Positions 26,974 to 35,388 of a DNA stretch of 53,811 nucleotides are shown piece after piece. The notes beneath the pieces are model-generated. The model did not search any database and was not told the DNA's origin. It worked only from the letters and a program-made list of their open reading frames with translations. The DNA lies in NCBI GenBank assembly GCA_003223025.1, contig QHXR01000010.1, forward strand, positions 1 to 53,811, given 5' to 3'. Origin of the DNA: Acidobacteriota bacterium. GTDB taxonomy: Bacteria; Acidobacteriota; Blastocatellia; Pyrinomonadales; Pyrinomonadaceae. A program made the translations under genes and the position numbers. Every line of letters begins with the position of its first letter. Position 1 is the first letter of the stretch.

Positions 26974-27029
26974 GATCTAACAAATTCGGAAGTTTAAGAA
27001 TGTGTGAATCGCCGAGGAATGTGCATCGG

Positions 27030-27066
27030 AAAAAAAGAGGACTTAGGCATGCGGCCTAAGTCCTCT
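27030..27066 (-). terminator. Intrinsic terminator of tRNA-Phe
   Basis: On the minus strand AGAGGACTTAGGC pairs with GCCTAAGTCCTCT over a short loop, followed by seven T. It starts seven bases after the tRNA 3' end. Confidence 0.85.
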
Positions 27067-27072
27067 ATTATC

Positions 27073-27148
27073 TGGTGGCCAGAGACGGGGTCGAACCGCC
27101 GACACGCGGATTTTCAATCCGCTGCTCTACCAACTGAGCTATCTGGCC
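27073..27148 (-). tRNA. tRNA-Phe (GAA)
   Basis: A 76-base cloverleaf on the minus strand: acceptor GGCCAGA with TCTGGCC, D arm GCTC...GAGC, anticodon arm GCGGA-TTGAAAA-TCCGC with anticodon GAA, T arm GGCGG-TTCGACC-CCGTC (one G-U pair), discriminator A and an encoded CCA. It has its own promoter and terminator. Confidence 0.97.
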
Positions 27149-27182
27149 AAATCTTTTGGCTTGCTTCAAGAGCAAGTTAATC

Positions 27183-27211
27183 AGTCTAGATAACCGACTT
27201 TGCGATGTCAA
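27183..27211 (-). promoter_or_regulatory. Promoter of tRNA-Phe
   Basis: Minus strand TTGACA (27206-27211), 17-base spacer, TAGACT (27183-27188). Transcription would start about 25-30 bases before the tRNA. Confidence 0.65.
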
Positions 27212-27271
27212 ATCCATTGCAGAAATCAAGATTCGGCCTGCTCGATACATTTTCTGACGGCGAAAATCTTG

Positions 27272-27299
27272 TTGACATCTCGACCTTGAGGTCTATAAT
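27272..27299 (+). promoter_or_regulatory. Consensus sigma-70 promoter
   Basis: TTGACA (27272-27277) and TATAAT (27294-27299), both perfect, with a 16-base spacer. It drives the lipoprotein gene and the short ORF ahead of it; the predicted start is near 27306. Confidence 0.8.
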
Positions 27300-27322
27300 C
27301 ACAGCTTAGTAGTTGTTAGCCT

Positions 27323-27445
27323 ATGGCAACTACATTACCTTCCGAATTCCGTTTGATACCTGCCCGTGCCGGTTTGAACGCCGTCGCTGACCCCCAGAGA
27401 CGCAACATTCAAGCCGGCATAGCTATTTTAAATAGAAGGGGTTAA
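27323..27445 (+). CDS. Possible leader ORF or small protein (40 aa)
   Basis: The first ATG after the consensus promoter opens a 40-codon frame, starting about 17 bases into the transcript. Its stop (27443-27445) lies 8 bases before the ATG of the lipoprotein gene, and its last codons contain the AAGGGG that serves as that gene's ribosome site. The product is basic and has no known domain. It may be an upstream ORF that couples translation of the lipoprotein; there is no evident ribosome site of its own. Confidence 0.35.
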   Translation: MATTLPSEFRLIPARAGLNAVADPQRRNIQAGIAILNRRG

Positions 27446-27452
27446 TTAATTG

Positions 27453-27875
27453 ATGTCAAAAAATTTCATTTGCGTTTTTGTCTTATGTTTATTCGTCGCG
27501 TCGTGTTCGAACAGTTCGAACTCGAACGCAAATTCGAACGTCAATCTCGGCGCCGGTTACGGCAACGTCGCGGTTGATGCAAATAATTTGCCTCCGGGCC
27601 TCTCGACGAGACCGGTACCGCCGTCCGGAAATACAACGCCGGGAATTCCCGATCCGAATAGCGCGAACAATATTCCGAAGGGAGCAACGCCGACACCGGG
27701 GATCCCTGATCCGGCAAATCTCAGGAAAGCATTTAAGCCGGGTGCAACGCCGACGCCTGGAATCCCGAGTCCGGAAGAGATGCGTCGACAGATGCAGCGC
27801 ACTTCAAACGTTAACGCACCGCCGACAGGCGACGACACGATGATGATGAAGAAGAAGGCGACTCCGAAACCTTAA
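27453..27875 (+). CDS. Proline-rich lipoprotein with TPGIP repeats
   Basis: The 140-residue protein has a lipoprotein signal peptide with lipobox VASC (Cys18), an Asn/Ser-rich linker, and a low-complexity body with three copies of TPGIPDP or TPGIPSP spaced about 20 residues apart, followed by a Met-Lys-rich end (TMMMKKKATPKP). It should sit at the outer face of the inner membrane or on the outer membrane. Nothing enzymatic is visible. The ATG at 27453 follows a TTG in frame; the ribosome site AGAAGGGG is about 11 bases upstream. Confidence 0.8.
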   Translation: MSKNFICVFVLCLFVASCSNSSNSNANSNVNLGAGYGNVAVDANNLPPGLSTRPVPPSGNTTPGIPDPNSANNIPKGATPTPGIPDPANLRKAFKPGATPTPGIPSPEEMRRQMQRTSNVNAPPTGDDTMMMKKKATPKP

Positions 27876-27891
27876 CGATCGATAGAGAACG

Positions 27892-27925
27892 AAAAGAGGC
27901 TGCCCTTTCGAGCAGCCTCTTCTAT
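27892..27925. terminator. Bidirectional terminator between the lipoprotein gene and recA
   Basis: AGAGGCTGC pairs with GCAGCCTCT. The minus-strand reading is followed by TTTT and the plus-strand reading by a T-rich stretch, serving both convergent genes. Confidence 0.75.
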
Positions 27926-28942
27926 TTATGCTCCCGCAGTTTCCGCTTTCTCAGTTGGTGGAGAAAATCCGAGAAAGACTTTCACGTCGTGTTCGATACG
28001 ATCTCGGAGCTCGGTGTTTTCCTTCAAAAGAATCTTGACGTTCTCACGTCCCTGACCGAGTCGCTCGCCTTTGTACGAGAACCACGAACCGCTCTTCTCG
28101 ACGACGTTGTTGTTTGACGCGATATCGATAAGATCGCCTTCGCGCGATATGCCTTCGCCGTACATGATGTCGAATTCCGTTTCGCGGAACGGCGGAGCAC
28201 ATTTGTTTTTGACAACCTTCACGCGAGTTCGATTTCCGACCATGCGGTCGCCGTCCTTGATCGCACCGATGCGTCGGATATCAAGTCGTACACTTGCGTA
28301 AAACTTCAGAGCCTTCCCGCCGGTCGTCGTTTCGGGGGAGCCGAAGAACACGCCGATCTTTTCACGAAGCTGGTTAATGAATATAAATGTCGTGTGTGAG
28401 CTCGAAACTATGGCCGTCAGCTTTCTCAGCGCCTGCGACATCAGTCGAGCCTGCAGGCCGGGAAGGGAATCTCCCATCTCACCGTCGAGCTCGGCCCGCG
28501 GCACGAGAGCGGCGACAGAGTCGATAACGATCACGTCAACGCTGTTCGAGCGAACGAGCGTCTCAGCGATCTCGAGCGCCTGCTCGCCGGAGTCGGGCTG
28601 CGAGATCAGCATGTCCTCGATATTCACACCGAGCTTTCCAGCGTATTCAGGATCCATTGCGTGTTCCGCGTCGATATACGCCGCGATCCCGCCGGCCTTT
28701 TGTGCCGAGGCGACGACGTGCAAGGCGAGAGTCGTCTTCCCCGAGCTTTCCGGCCCATATATTTCAATGATCCGGCCACGCGGCATCCCGCCAACGCCGA
28801 TCGCCGCGTCCAGACTAAGACAATTTGTCGAGATGGCATCGAGCTCTTCATGCGGTCTTTCACCAAGACGCATAATCGAACCTTTGCCGAATTTCTTTTC
28901 GATCTGCTGGAGAGCAGATTCGATTGCCTTACCTTTATCCAT
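27926..28942 (-). CDS. recA: Recombinase RecA
   Basis: The 338-residue DNA strand-exchange ATPase carries out homologous recombination and promotes LexA self-cleavage. It shows Walker [14 protein letters not shown], Walker [15 protein letters not shown], loop L1 [20 protein letters not shown] and loop L2 [29 protein letters not shown]. The ATG at 28942 ([25 protein letters not shown] is the family start) follows a GGAGG about 11 bases upstream; the open frame to 29050 is leader. A promoter and a nearby palindrome lie upstream. Confidence 0.97.
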   Translation of the reverse strand: MDKGKAIESALQQIEKKFGKGSIMRLGERPHEELDAISTNCLSLDAAIGVGGMPRGRIIEIYGPESSGKTTLALHVVASAQKAGGIAAYIDAEHAMDPEYAGKLGVNIEDMLISQPDSGEQALEIAETLVRSNSVDVIVIDSVAALVPRAELDGEMGDSLPGLQARLMSQALRKLTAIVSSSHTTFIFINQLREKIGVFFGSPETTTGGKALKFYASVRLDIRRIGAIKDGDRMVGNRTRVKVVKNKCAPPFRETEFDIMYGEGISREGDLIDIASNNNVVEKSGSWFSYKGERLGQGRENVKILLKENTELRDRIEHDVKVFLGFSPPTEKAETAGA

Positions 28943-29000
28943 AATATTTTTTGCCTCCAAGAAAGCCGAGATTAATGACCACCCGTCCTTATCTGATAAG

Positions 29001-29028
29001 AGTTTACGCAAATGAAAGCGTGTGTCAA
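29001..29028 (-). promoter_or_regulatory. recA promoter
   Basis: Minus strand TTGACA (29023-29028), 16-base spacer, TAAACT (29001-29006). The transcript would begin near 28994, giving a leader of about 50 bases. Confidence 0.65.
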
Positions 29029-29030
29029 GT

Positions 29031-29050
29031 GTGAAACACGCTATTTTCAC
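29031..29050. promoter_or_regulatory. Palindrome abutting the recA -35 box, candidate operator
   Basis: GTGAAA-N8-TTTCAC, placed two bases upstream of the recA -35 element. The position suits a regulator of recA, possibly LexA, but the motif matches none of the LexA boxes I know from Gram-positive or proteobacterial groups. Confidence 0.35.
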
Positions 29051-29382
29051 GTTTTACGAAGCGGAAGTAAGGCATGGGAGAAACTGAGTTAGTTTCGTGA
29101 AACAGTCTATTGGAAAATAGTGTCGCGGGGCAAGCGATCTTCGCGTTATGCGCCTCTGAGTAAAAATCATCGTCCAGATTTTTAGCGACGTGCCCGCGCA
29201 TAGACGCTTACACGCAAAGGCCAATCTTGAGTCCAAACCTAACCATGTTTCACAAAGATTACCCGTCGATGAGAATCGGTTATACTTTCCACTTGAATTT
29301 CTTCACCCGGCTGAAGCTGATCAAATTTGAACTCGACTTCGACGCAGGCCGTAAACCTTAAATCGTACTTCGGCGAATCTGT
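29051..29382. other. 332-bp divergent spacer between recA and the kinase
   Basis: No gene or RNA is recognised. The overlapping open frames are shadows. A TATACT element near 29281-29286 could be the -10 of the kinase promoter, without a clear -35. Confidence 0.4.
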
Positions 29383-31554
29383 ATGAATTTTGCAGATCTT
29401 GTCGGGCAGGCGCTCGACAGCAAATACAAGATCGAACGTGAGCTCGGCCGCGGCGGGATGGGAACCGTGTATCTCGCCACCCATCTCGGAACCGAGCGGC
29501 CCGTAGCGGTCAAGGTCATCGCACCGCAGTTCATGGAACGGCCGGAGTTTGTCGAGCGCTTTCGACGCGAGGCCCGAGCTGCGGGACGACTGCGACATCC
29601 GAACGTCGTCAACGTTACGGACTTTGGATTCGCGGAAACATCGGATGGACGCGCTGCATATCTCGTGATGGAATATCTCGACGGATGCACGCTCGGCGAG
29701 ATCCTCGAGGAAGAGAAGAACCTTCCGGTCGGATGGACGCTCGATATTCTCGAACAGGTTTGTTCGGCCGTCCACGAAGCGCATTTGCAGGGAATAATTC
29801 ACCGCGATTTAAAACCCGACAACATTTGGCTTGAGCCAAATCAGCGCGGCGGATATACGGTGAAGGTTCTCGATTTCGGAATCGCCAAGCTTGAAGAACA
29901 TCGAACATCGGACAACAGCTCCGAGTCGATCGACATTTCGGTGGCGCCGAATCCGACTTACATCGCCACGAGCCGGGCAACGATCGCCGACCATCAGGGC
30001 GACACGACGATTCACGACAGCGTTTCGCCGACGCTAATCTTACAAGCCGCTACGATCGCGCAACCCGGCGATGCAAAAGAAGCTCGGACTGCGATCATGC
30101 CGCTGGTATCTCCGGTCGACGACCCTGACACAAAGAGCACGCGTCTCGTGCCTGAGAGCGGCGAACAAATCCCTTCAACGATCGGTTCGCCGACGACGAG
30201 CGATCTGACGCGAGTCGGAGCCGTCATCGGAACTCCGCTTTATATGTCTCCGGAACAGTGTCGCGGCGAAAAACTCGACGCTCGGTCGGATATTTATAGT
30301 CTGGGCGTGATCGGCTATCAGATGCTTTCCGGTCGCACGCCTTTCGAAGGCGACTTCACATACGTCATGGAAGCGCATAAGGCCTTTCCGATACCGCCGT
30401 TCAAGGCGAAGAAGGTTCGCCGAAAATTGAAAGGCGTGATCTTCAAATCACTCTCGAAAAATCCCGACGACCGTCCGCAAACTGCGGAAGCACTCGCGGA
30501 TTCTCTGAGATCGAGATCAGAAGGAATATTCGGACTACTTCGAAGAGCGGGAATGATCTACTCGGAGTACGCGACGAAGTTTCTCGGTATTACGATCTTC
30601 CTGTTCCTTCCGTTTATCGTGGCGTCGCTTCTCAAAGTGATTTTAAGTGTGATCTTCATCGCCGAGAATCCCGATGTCGAAGATCCGACCGGATGGTGGG
30701 TGATCCTGACGATCCTTACCGTGTTCACGACTTTCGCCGCGTTCCTTTCCGGATCGTTGGTGTCGGGAACGATAACGTGGCTGGTAAACCAGATCCTGGC
30801 GCTTCCGTTGCGTCCGGTGAGCATGCGAAAAGCGCTCCGGGTTACTTGGAAAAATTGGAAAAGCCTGGTCGGGACCGGCCTTCTTTCGACCGCCCTCACG
30901 TTTCTCGGATATGCGATGTGTGTTTTTCCGGGAATCTATCTTTCGATAACGCTCGCTCTCGTCGCCCCGGTTGTAATGATGGAAAACCTTCGCGGATTCG
31001 CCGCGATGAAACGTTCGAAAACACTCGCGTTGCGTTCGCTCGGCACGACGACGGCGGCAGTCGCGCTGCTTTTCTTTGTTCCTATTATGATCGGCGGCGG
31101 CATCGGCGGCGTTGTCGCGTTGTCGGTAAAGTCGCTTGCGGATGCGGGAGAGAAAATCTCGACTCAAAAAAATAAAGACGAGGCGCCCGCCACGGCGATA
31201 GCTCAACCGCCGACGGAAGTCTCTGATGATGCCGACGAAGATATCAATGTGAAAGTCGCTCCGGGCGGCGGTGTAAAGATCACGACTTCGGATCAATCAA
31301 CGCTTATTCGACGCATCGCTCATGTAGCTCGAGAAAGCGTGACGACATTATTGATGCTTCCGATCCAGATCCTCCTGACGTCGCTGTCATCGATCATCAT
31401 CGCATTGCTCTATCTGAAAACTCGTCAGGCCGGCGGCGAGAACCTGCGAGATTTGTTCAACCAGTTCGAAGAAACTGAGCATCCAAGGAAAAAGTGGCAG
31501 GAGCGTGTCCGTAGTCGTCTGATACAATCGGGTCGTATTACCAGCCGTCCTTAG
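29383..31554 (+). CDS. Membrane serine/threonine protein kinase
   Basis: The 723-residue protein starts with a Hanks-type kinase domain: glycine loop ELGRGGMGTVY, Lys44 in VAVK, catalytic HRDLKPDN (Asp142), DFG at 164-166 and GTPLYMSPEQ around 283-292. Between DFG and SPE there are about 125 residues where 30 or so are usual; the insert (about 172-278) is rich in Ser, Thr and Asp. After the kinase (about residue 370) come five or six membrane helices in a DUF975/YIP1-like arrangement, with an acidic cytoplasmic linker (about 595-635). There are no extracellular PASTA or TPR sensor domains. The VWA gene starts 2 bases after its stop, so the two are co-transcribed. Substrates are unknown. Confidence 0.9.
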   Translation: MNFADLVGQALDSKYKIERELGRGGMGTVYLATHLGTERPVAVKVIAPQFMERPEFVERFRREARAAGRLRHPNVVNVTDFGFAETSDGRAAYLVMEYLDGCTLGEILEEEKNLPVGWTLDILEQVCSAVHEAHLQGIIHRDLKPDNIWLEPNQRGGYTVKVLDFGIAKLEEHRTSDNSSESIDISVAPNPTYIATSRATIADHQGDTTIHDSVSPTLILQAATIAQPGDAKEARTAIMPLVSPVDDPDTKSTRLVPESGEQIPSTIGSPTTSDLTRVGAVIGTPLYMSPEQCRGEKLDARSDIYSLGVIGYQMLSGRTPFEGDFTYVMEAHKAFPIPPFKAKKVRRKLKGVIFKSLSKNPDDRPQTAEALADSLRSRSEGIFGLLRRAGMIYSEYATKFLGITIFLFLPFIVASLLKVILSVIFIAENPDVEDPTGWWVILTILTVFTTFAAFLSGSLVSGTITWLVNQILALPLRPVSMRKALRVTWKNWKSLVGTGLLSTALTFLGYAMCVFPGIYLSITLALVAPVVMMENLRGFAAMKRSKTLALRSLGTTTAAVALLFFVPIMIGGGIGGVVALSVKSLADAGEKISTQKNKDEAPATAIAQPPTEVSDDADEDINVKVAPGGGVKITTSDQSTLIRRIAHVARESVTTLLMLPIQILLTSLSSIIIALLYLKTRQAGGENLRDLFNQFEETEHPRKKWQERVRSRLIQSGRITSRP

Positions 31555-31556
31555 TA

Positions 31557-33368
31557 ATGAAAAAGTTTGTTCTCGATCTCACTTTCTGCGCAATATTCTT
31601 GCTCGGTTCGGCCGTGATTCTGCATGCCGAATCGATCACGCGTGAGCTGAAGCTCGCCGAAGGAGCGGAGATTTCGGTTGTAAATCTGAACGGCCGCGTC
31701 GAGATCGCAGCGCGACCTGATGTAACGACCGTCGCGATGACCGCATCGTCGAACGGCTCGATCGGCGAAAGTGAATTGAAGATCGACGCGAAGGGAAGCG
31801 TTCGGATCGAGACCAAACCGAGTGATGCGAAACGTATCGACCTGATCCTACAGGTTCCGGAGCGTGTAAAGATCAAAATCGAGACTCGCGAAGGCGAGAT
31901 CCGGGTCACGGGCGATGTCGCCTTCGTCGAAGCGAAAACCGAAACGGGCACGATCTCGGCCGATGTCCCGACGGCAGATCTGAAGTACGACTTTTTCTGG
32001 ACCGCGTCGCGTCCGCGCCTTCTCAGCGACATCGAGCTAAAGAACGTAAAGGAAAAATCCGGCGGGAAGTTTCGGTTAAAAGGAACGTATCGAAACGGCG
32101 GAGACGAAGAAGGCGAGAAGGGAAGCAAGGTAGACGGGGAGAAAGGGAGAAAGGGAGACGTTGAGACCGACTCGGGAGCGTCCGCTTCATTAAAAGTCGG
32201 ATCGGACGGTGCCAGTGATGAAAAAGACGATAAGAAAAAGGAGCGATCGACATCAGTCGAGCTCGCTTTTACAACCGCTCGCGGAATCGTCATTCTCAAT
32301 GTTCCTCCTAATGAAGTTTCCAGCGATCTTCGCGAACGTCCTCTGACAGATGCAGCAAAGGCGATCATTCGAAGCGGAGATGTAAGCCTGATGGATTCGA
32401 TTCGCCGGGCGAGTCCGAAATACTTCGGCGAGTACTCGCGAACGCTTCCGCCGATGAGGCGCGAGCCTTCGCTAGCCAGTCGGTCCATCGTCGCGGACGT
32501 TCCGGGCGAAACTCTTAAAGACGCGATCGTCCGAGTCACCGATGTTAACAACCGTTCGATCGCGGATCTGGTGCCAAGTGATTTTGTCGTCGCTGAAAAC
32601 GGACTTCCGCGCGATATCCTTTCCGTCAAACCGCATACCGCTCCGGTCAATCTCGTTCTGCTGCTCGACGTATCGGGCAGCGTTGATAATTACGTAAACT
32701 TCATCCGCAAAGCGGCCCGGGCGTTTGTCGATACGGCACGTACCGGAGATAGGATCTCGCTCGTACTTTTTAATGAGGACGTAAAGGTTCTGTCGGGATT
32801 TTCGACTAACAAAACGGAGTTGTCGGAAAGTCTCGACACGTTCGACGCAGGCGGAGCAACGGCGTACTACGACGCTGTCGCCTACACTCTCGCCGACACG
32901 CTTCGTCCGCTTCGCGGCGAGCGTACGGCGATCGTGATCCTGACCGACGGCGACGACAATCGCTCGTTCCTCTCGTTCGAATCTCTCATCGGCGCGATCG
33001 AAGAGAGCGGAGCTTTGGTCTATCCGCTATATGTTCCTTCGGCGCTGATCGCCGCGAGTGAAACTAATGATCCGAACAAGACGATCGATCCGTTGCGCGC
33101 CCGTTACATGACTCTCTCGGCACGTGCCGAAGGCGAGGGTGAACGTCTCGCGAAAGTTTCGGGCGGAGTTTACTATCCGATCACGCAGCTCTCGCAGATA
33201 CAACGTGCATACGACGACATTGTCACGCAGATCCGAACCGCGTATGCCGTGAAATTCCGATCCGGATTCAAGCCGGATCCGGACAATCGTCCGTCGCCGC
33301 GGTTGAAGGTACGAGTTAACAAACCGAATGCATTTGTTCAGATGACGTCGGTGAGCGAGAGTCGGTGA
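31557..33368 (+). CDS. Secreted VWFA-related protein of the acidobacterial type
   Basis: The 603-residue protein has a signal peptide (cleavage near LHAES), an adhesin-like beta-rich N-terminal part of DUF4097 type (VNLNGRVEIAARPDVTTVAM, VKIKIETREGEIRVTG), a linker, and a C-terminal von Willebrand A domain typical of the Acidobacteriota VWFA-related family. The VWA metal site is intact: LLLDVSGSVDNYV, a Thr in GGATAYYDA, and VILTDGDDNRSF. A Gly/Lys/Glu-rich stretch (about residues 180-205) is encoded by purine-rich near-repeats and looks like an inserted low-complexity linker. Its coupling with the kinase suggests an envelope-associated adhesion or sensing role. Confidence 0.88.
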   Translation: MKKFVLDLTFCAIFLLGSAVILHAESITRELKLAEGAEISVVNLNGRVEIAARPDVTTVAMTASSNGSIGESELKIDAKGSVRIETKPSDAKRIDLILQVPERVKIKIETREGEIRVTGDVAFVEAKTETGTISADVPTADLKYDFFWTASRPRLLSDIELKNVKEKSGGKFRLKGTYRNGGDEEGEKGSKVDGEKGRKGDVETDSGASASLKVGSDGASDEKDDKKKERSTSVELAFTTARGIVILNVPPNEVSSDLRERPLTDAAKAIIRSGDVSLMDSIRRASPKYFGEYSRTLPPMRREPSLASRSIVADVPGETLKDAIVRVTDVNNRSIADLVPSDFVVAENGLPRDILSVKPHTAPVNLVLLLDVSGSVDNYVNFIRKAARAFVDTARTGDRISLVLFNEDVKVLSGFSTNKTELSESLDTFDAGGATAYYDAVAYTLADTLRPLRGERTAIVILTDGDDNRSFLSFESLIGAIEESGALVYPLYVPSALIAASETNDPNKTIDPLRARYMTLSARAEGEGERLAKVSGGVYYPITQLSQIQRAYDDIVTQIRTAYAVKFRSGFKPDPDNRPSPRLKVRVNKPNAFVQMTSVSESR

Positions 33369-33372
33369 TCTA

Positions 33373-33747
33373 TTACGGTCGAGATATCATCAATCCGCCA
33401 AGTGCCGCGAGAAGACAGATCGTAAAAGTCGTGAGGCTGTAAATCGCAAATGTAGCGTAGTTCTTATCGAGGATGAGCTCGACATTCTCGAATGCGAACG
33501 CCGAGAACGTCGTGAAGCCGCCGCAGAATCCGGCAGTGATAAAGATCCGCCAATTCGAATCCAGCCACATGTTCCGTTCCGCGACTCCGACCGCGAGACC
33601 CATCACAAAACTCCCGATAAGATTTACGAGAAATGTCCCGACCGGAAAAGTCGATGGCAAGAGTTGAACCGCGAGCGTAACCATCAAAAATCGCCCGACG
33701 CTGCCGAGCATTCCACCGATCGCGACAAAAAGAATATTCCTGCTCAT
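33373..33747 (-). CDS. crcB: Fluoride exporter CrcB (Fluc)
   Basis: The 124-residue four-helix membrane protein shows the Fluc signatures GGMLGSVGRFL, GTFLVNLIGSFVMG and FCGGFTTFSAFAFE. It forms a dual-topology dimeric fluoride channel. The ATG at 33747 is preceded by AGAAGAG; an earlier in-frame ATG at 33771 would lie inside the riboswitch and is rejected. A fluoride riboswitch precedes the gene, which confirms both identity and regulation. Confidence 0.94.
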   Translation of the reverse strand: MSRNILFVAIGGMLGSVGRFLMVTLAVQLLPSTFPVGTFLVNLIGSFVMGLAVGVAERNMWLDSNWRIFITAGFCGGFTTFSAFAFENVELILDKNYATFAIYSLTTFTICLLAALGGLMISRP

Positions 33748-33761
33748 AGCTCTTCTATCAA

Positions 33762-33812
33762 CAGGCGTCATCAGCTAAATTAGCGGTTGGATCAGGAAGA
33801 CACCATTTCCCG
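33762..33812 (-). ncRNA. Fluoride riboswitch (crcB motif)
   Basis: On the minus strand a GGGAA...TTCC stem encloses ATGGTGTC, then AACC, a small hairpin GCTAATTTAGC, and the signature CTGATGACGCCT. GGTGT of the first loop can pair with ACGCC of the tail, giving the pseudoknot of the crcB motif. The ribosome site and ATG of crcB begin within 15 bases of its 3' end, so fluoride probably acts on translation initiation. Confidence 0.85.
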
Positions 33813-34029
33813 TTTTCGAGTCGGTCCGGATACCGGACGTCCACCGATTTTACATCGCGGATAGTATTGCGTCGACCGTTGAGGCAATTTGCTTTCGCTT
33901 TGCGTGTTCCGCGTGAAAATCATTCCCTGATGATTCGCGGCCTGCTTCTACTCAAAGGCACTAAGACGTGAAGTCTGAGCTTCTTCGAAGCAGGGCGAAT
34001 TCGGAGAGCGTGATGTAATATTTATCCAG

Positions 34030-35340
34030 ATGCCGAGCCCGCTTCTCCAATCCCTTTTTGACGAAGAAGAACTGAAACCGATGACGGTTTCGGAGCTCAA
34101 CTCGCAGGTAAAAGGCGAGCTTGAGCGCCGTTTCCGCAACGTCTGGCTCGAGGGCGAGATCCACAATTTTTCAGCTCCGTATTCGGGTCACTGGTATTTC
34201 TCGCTTCACGACTCGGCCGCGATGATCCGTGCTGCCTGCTATCGAGGATCGAATTACAGAATACGGTTTCAGCCGTTCGACGGTCTTCAGGTTCGAGTTC
34301 GCGGGCAACTGACGATCTACGAACCGAAGGGCGATTATCAGTTGCTGGTCGAGTCGCTCGAACCGGTCGGCGAAGGCGCTCGACGTGTTGCCTACGAACA
34401 GATCAAATCAAAGCTAGCAGCTGAAGGACTGTTCGACGCGAAACTAAAAAAGAAACTGCCGCCGTTTCCACGACGCGTCGGTGTCGTGACGTCGCAGACC
34501 GGAGCGGCGCTATACGACATTTTGAATGTTCTTCTACGTCGTGCTGGCTCCGTGAGCGTGATTCTTATTCCGGCGCGCGTACAGGGCGAATCGGCGGCAT
34601 TCGAGATCAGCCGTGCCGTCCAGCTCGCGAACGAATACAACGAGCGGTCCGACTTTGCATCGAGGGTCGACACGCTGATCGTCGGTCGAGGCGGCGGCTC
34701 GAGCGAAGATCTTTGGGCGTTCAATGAAGAGCCGGTCGCACGTGCGATCCGGGCGTCGGCGATCCCGGTCATCTCAGCGGTCGGTCACGAGGTCGATTAC
34801 ACGATCGCGGATCTTGCAGCCGATGTGCGTGCCGCGACTCCGTCTGCGGCTGCCGAGATTGTCGCTCAGCGTGAGGAAGACATTTGTGCGGCGCTCGATC
34901 GTCGAACGAACGACCTGTTTCGGATCATGAACCTGCAGTTGCTCGAGAAGCGTTCGTATCTGCAGGAATTGCAGCCATCGACTGCGGTTCTGGATCGACT
35001 AAGGCATGCCGGCTCGCGGCTTGAAACGATCAACATCCAACTTTCGCCACTACGTCTGGCATCGAAAGTTGGCGACGGCAAAGCGACGCTTGGAGTCACG
35101 AGTCAACGGGCCGAATCTGCCATCTCAAGTGCGATCGACGGAAAACTGAGATCGCTCAAAATCGCCGCGGCAAAGCTCGACGCACTTTCGCCTCTTGCGG
35201 TTCTCGGCCGCGGATTCGCGATCGCCGAAAATGAGAAGCGTGAGATCTTGCGAGACAGCGCTCAGGTCGAAGTCGATGATGTAGTGAACGTGAAGTTGGA
35301 GAAGGGAAGTTTGACGACCAAAGTTTTGTCGAAGAAATGA
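34030..35340 (+). CDS. xseA: Exodeoxyribonuclease VII large subunit
   Basis: The 436-residue protein has the N-terminal OB fold (MTVSELNSQVKGELERRFRNVWLEGEIHNF, GHWYFSLHDSAAMIRAACY) and the catalytic core (PRRVGVVTSQTGAALYDI, IIVGRGGGSSEDLWAFN-like segment, VISAVGHEVDYTIAD, ATPSAAAE). With XseB it degrades single-stranded DNA to oligonucleotides. A small membrane-anchored protein and then xseB follow on the same strand, so they likely share a transcript. Confidence 0.95.
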   Translation: MPSPLLQSLFDEEELKPMTVSELNSQVKGELERRFRNVWLEGEIHNFSAPYSGHWYFSLHDSAAMIRAACYRGSNYRIRFQPFDGLQVRVRGQLTIYEPKGDYQLLVESLEPVGEGARRVAYEQIKSKLAAEGLFDAKLKKKLPPFPRRVGVVTSQTGAALYDILNVLLRRAGSVSVILIPARVQGESAAFEISRAVQLANEYNERSDFASRVDTLIVGRGGGSSEDLWAFNEEPVARAIRASAIPVISAVGHEVDYTIADLAADVRAATPSAAAEIVAQREEDICAALDRRTNDLFRIMNLQLLEKRSYLQELQPSTAVLDRLRHAGSRLETINIQLSPLRLASKVGDGKATLGVTSQRAESAISSAIDGKLRSLKIAAAKLDALSPLAVLGRGFAIAENEKREILRDSAQVEVDDVVNVKLEKGSLTTKVLSKK

Positions 35341-35388
35341 TTCGTGGATTTGTTAGTTGGAAGACCGGGCCACGAAACAGTGCTTAGA

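Noticed and set aside
27068-27250. 60-codon minus-strand frame over the tRNA
   Set aside because: It is the translation of tRNA-Phe and its leader.
27450-27452. TTG as start of the lipoprotein gene
   Set aside because: The adjacent ATG at 27453 is the normal start and gives the same protein minus one residue.
31538-32650. 370-codon open frame on the minus strand
   Set aside because: Antisense to the VWA-protein gene, Ser/Arg-rich, with no domain.
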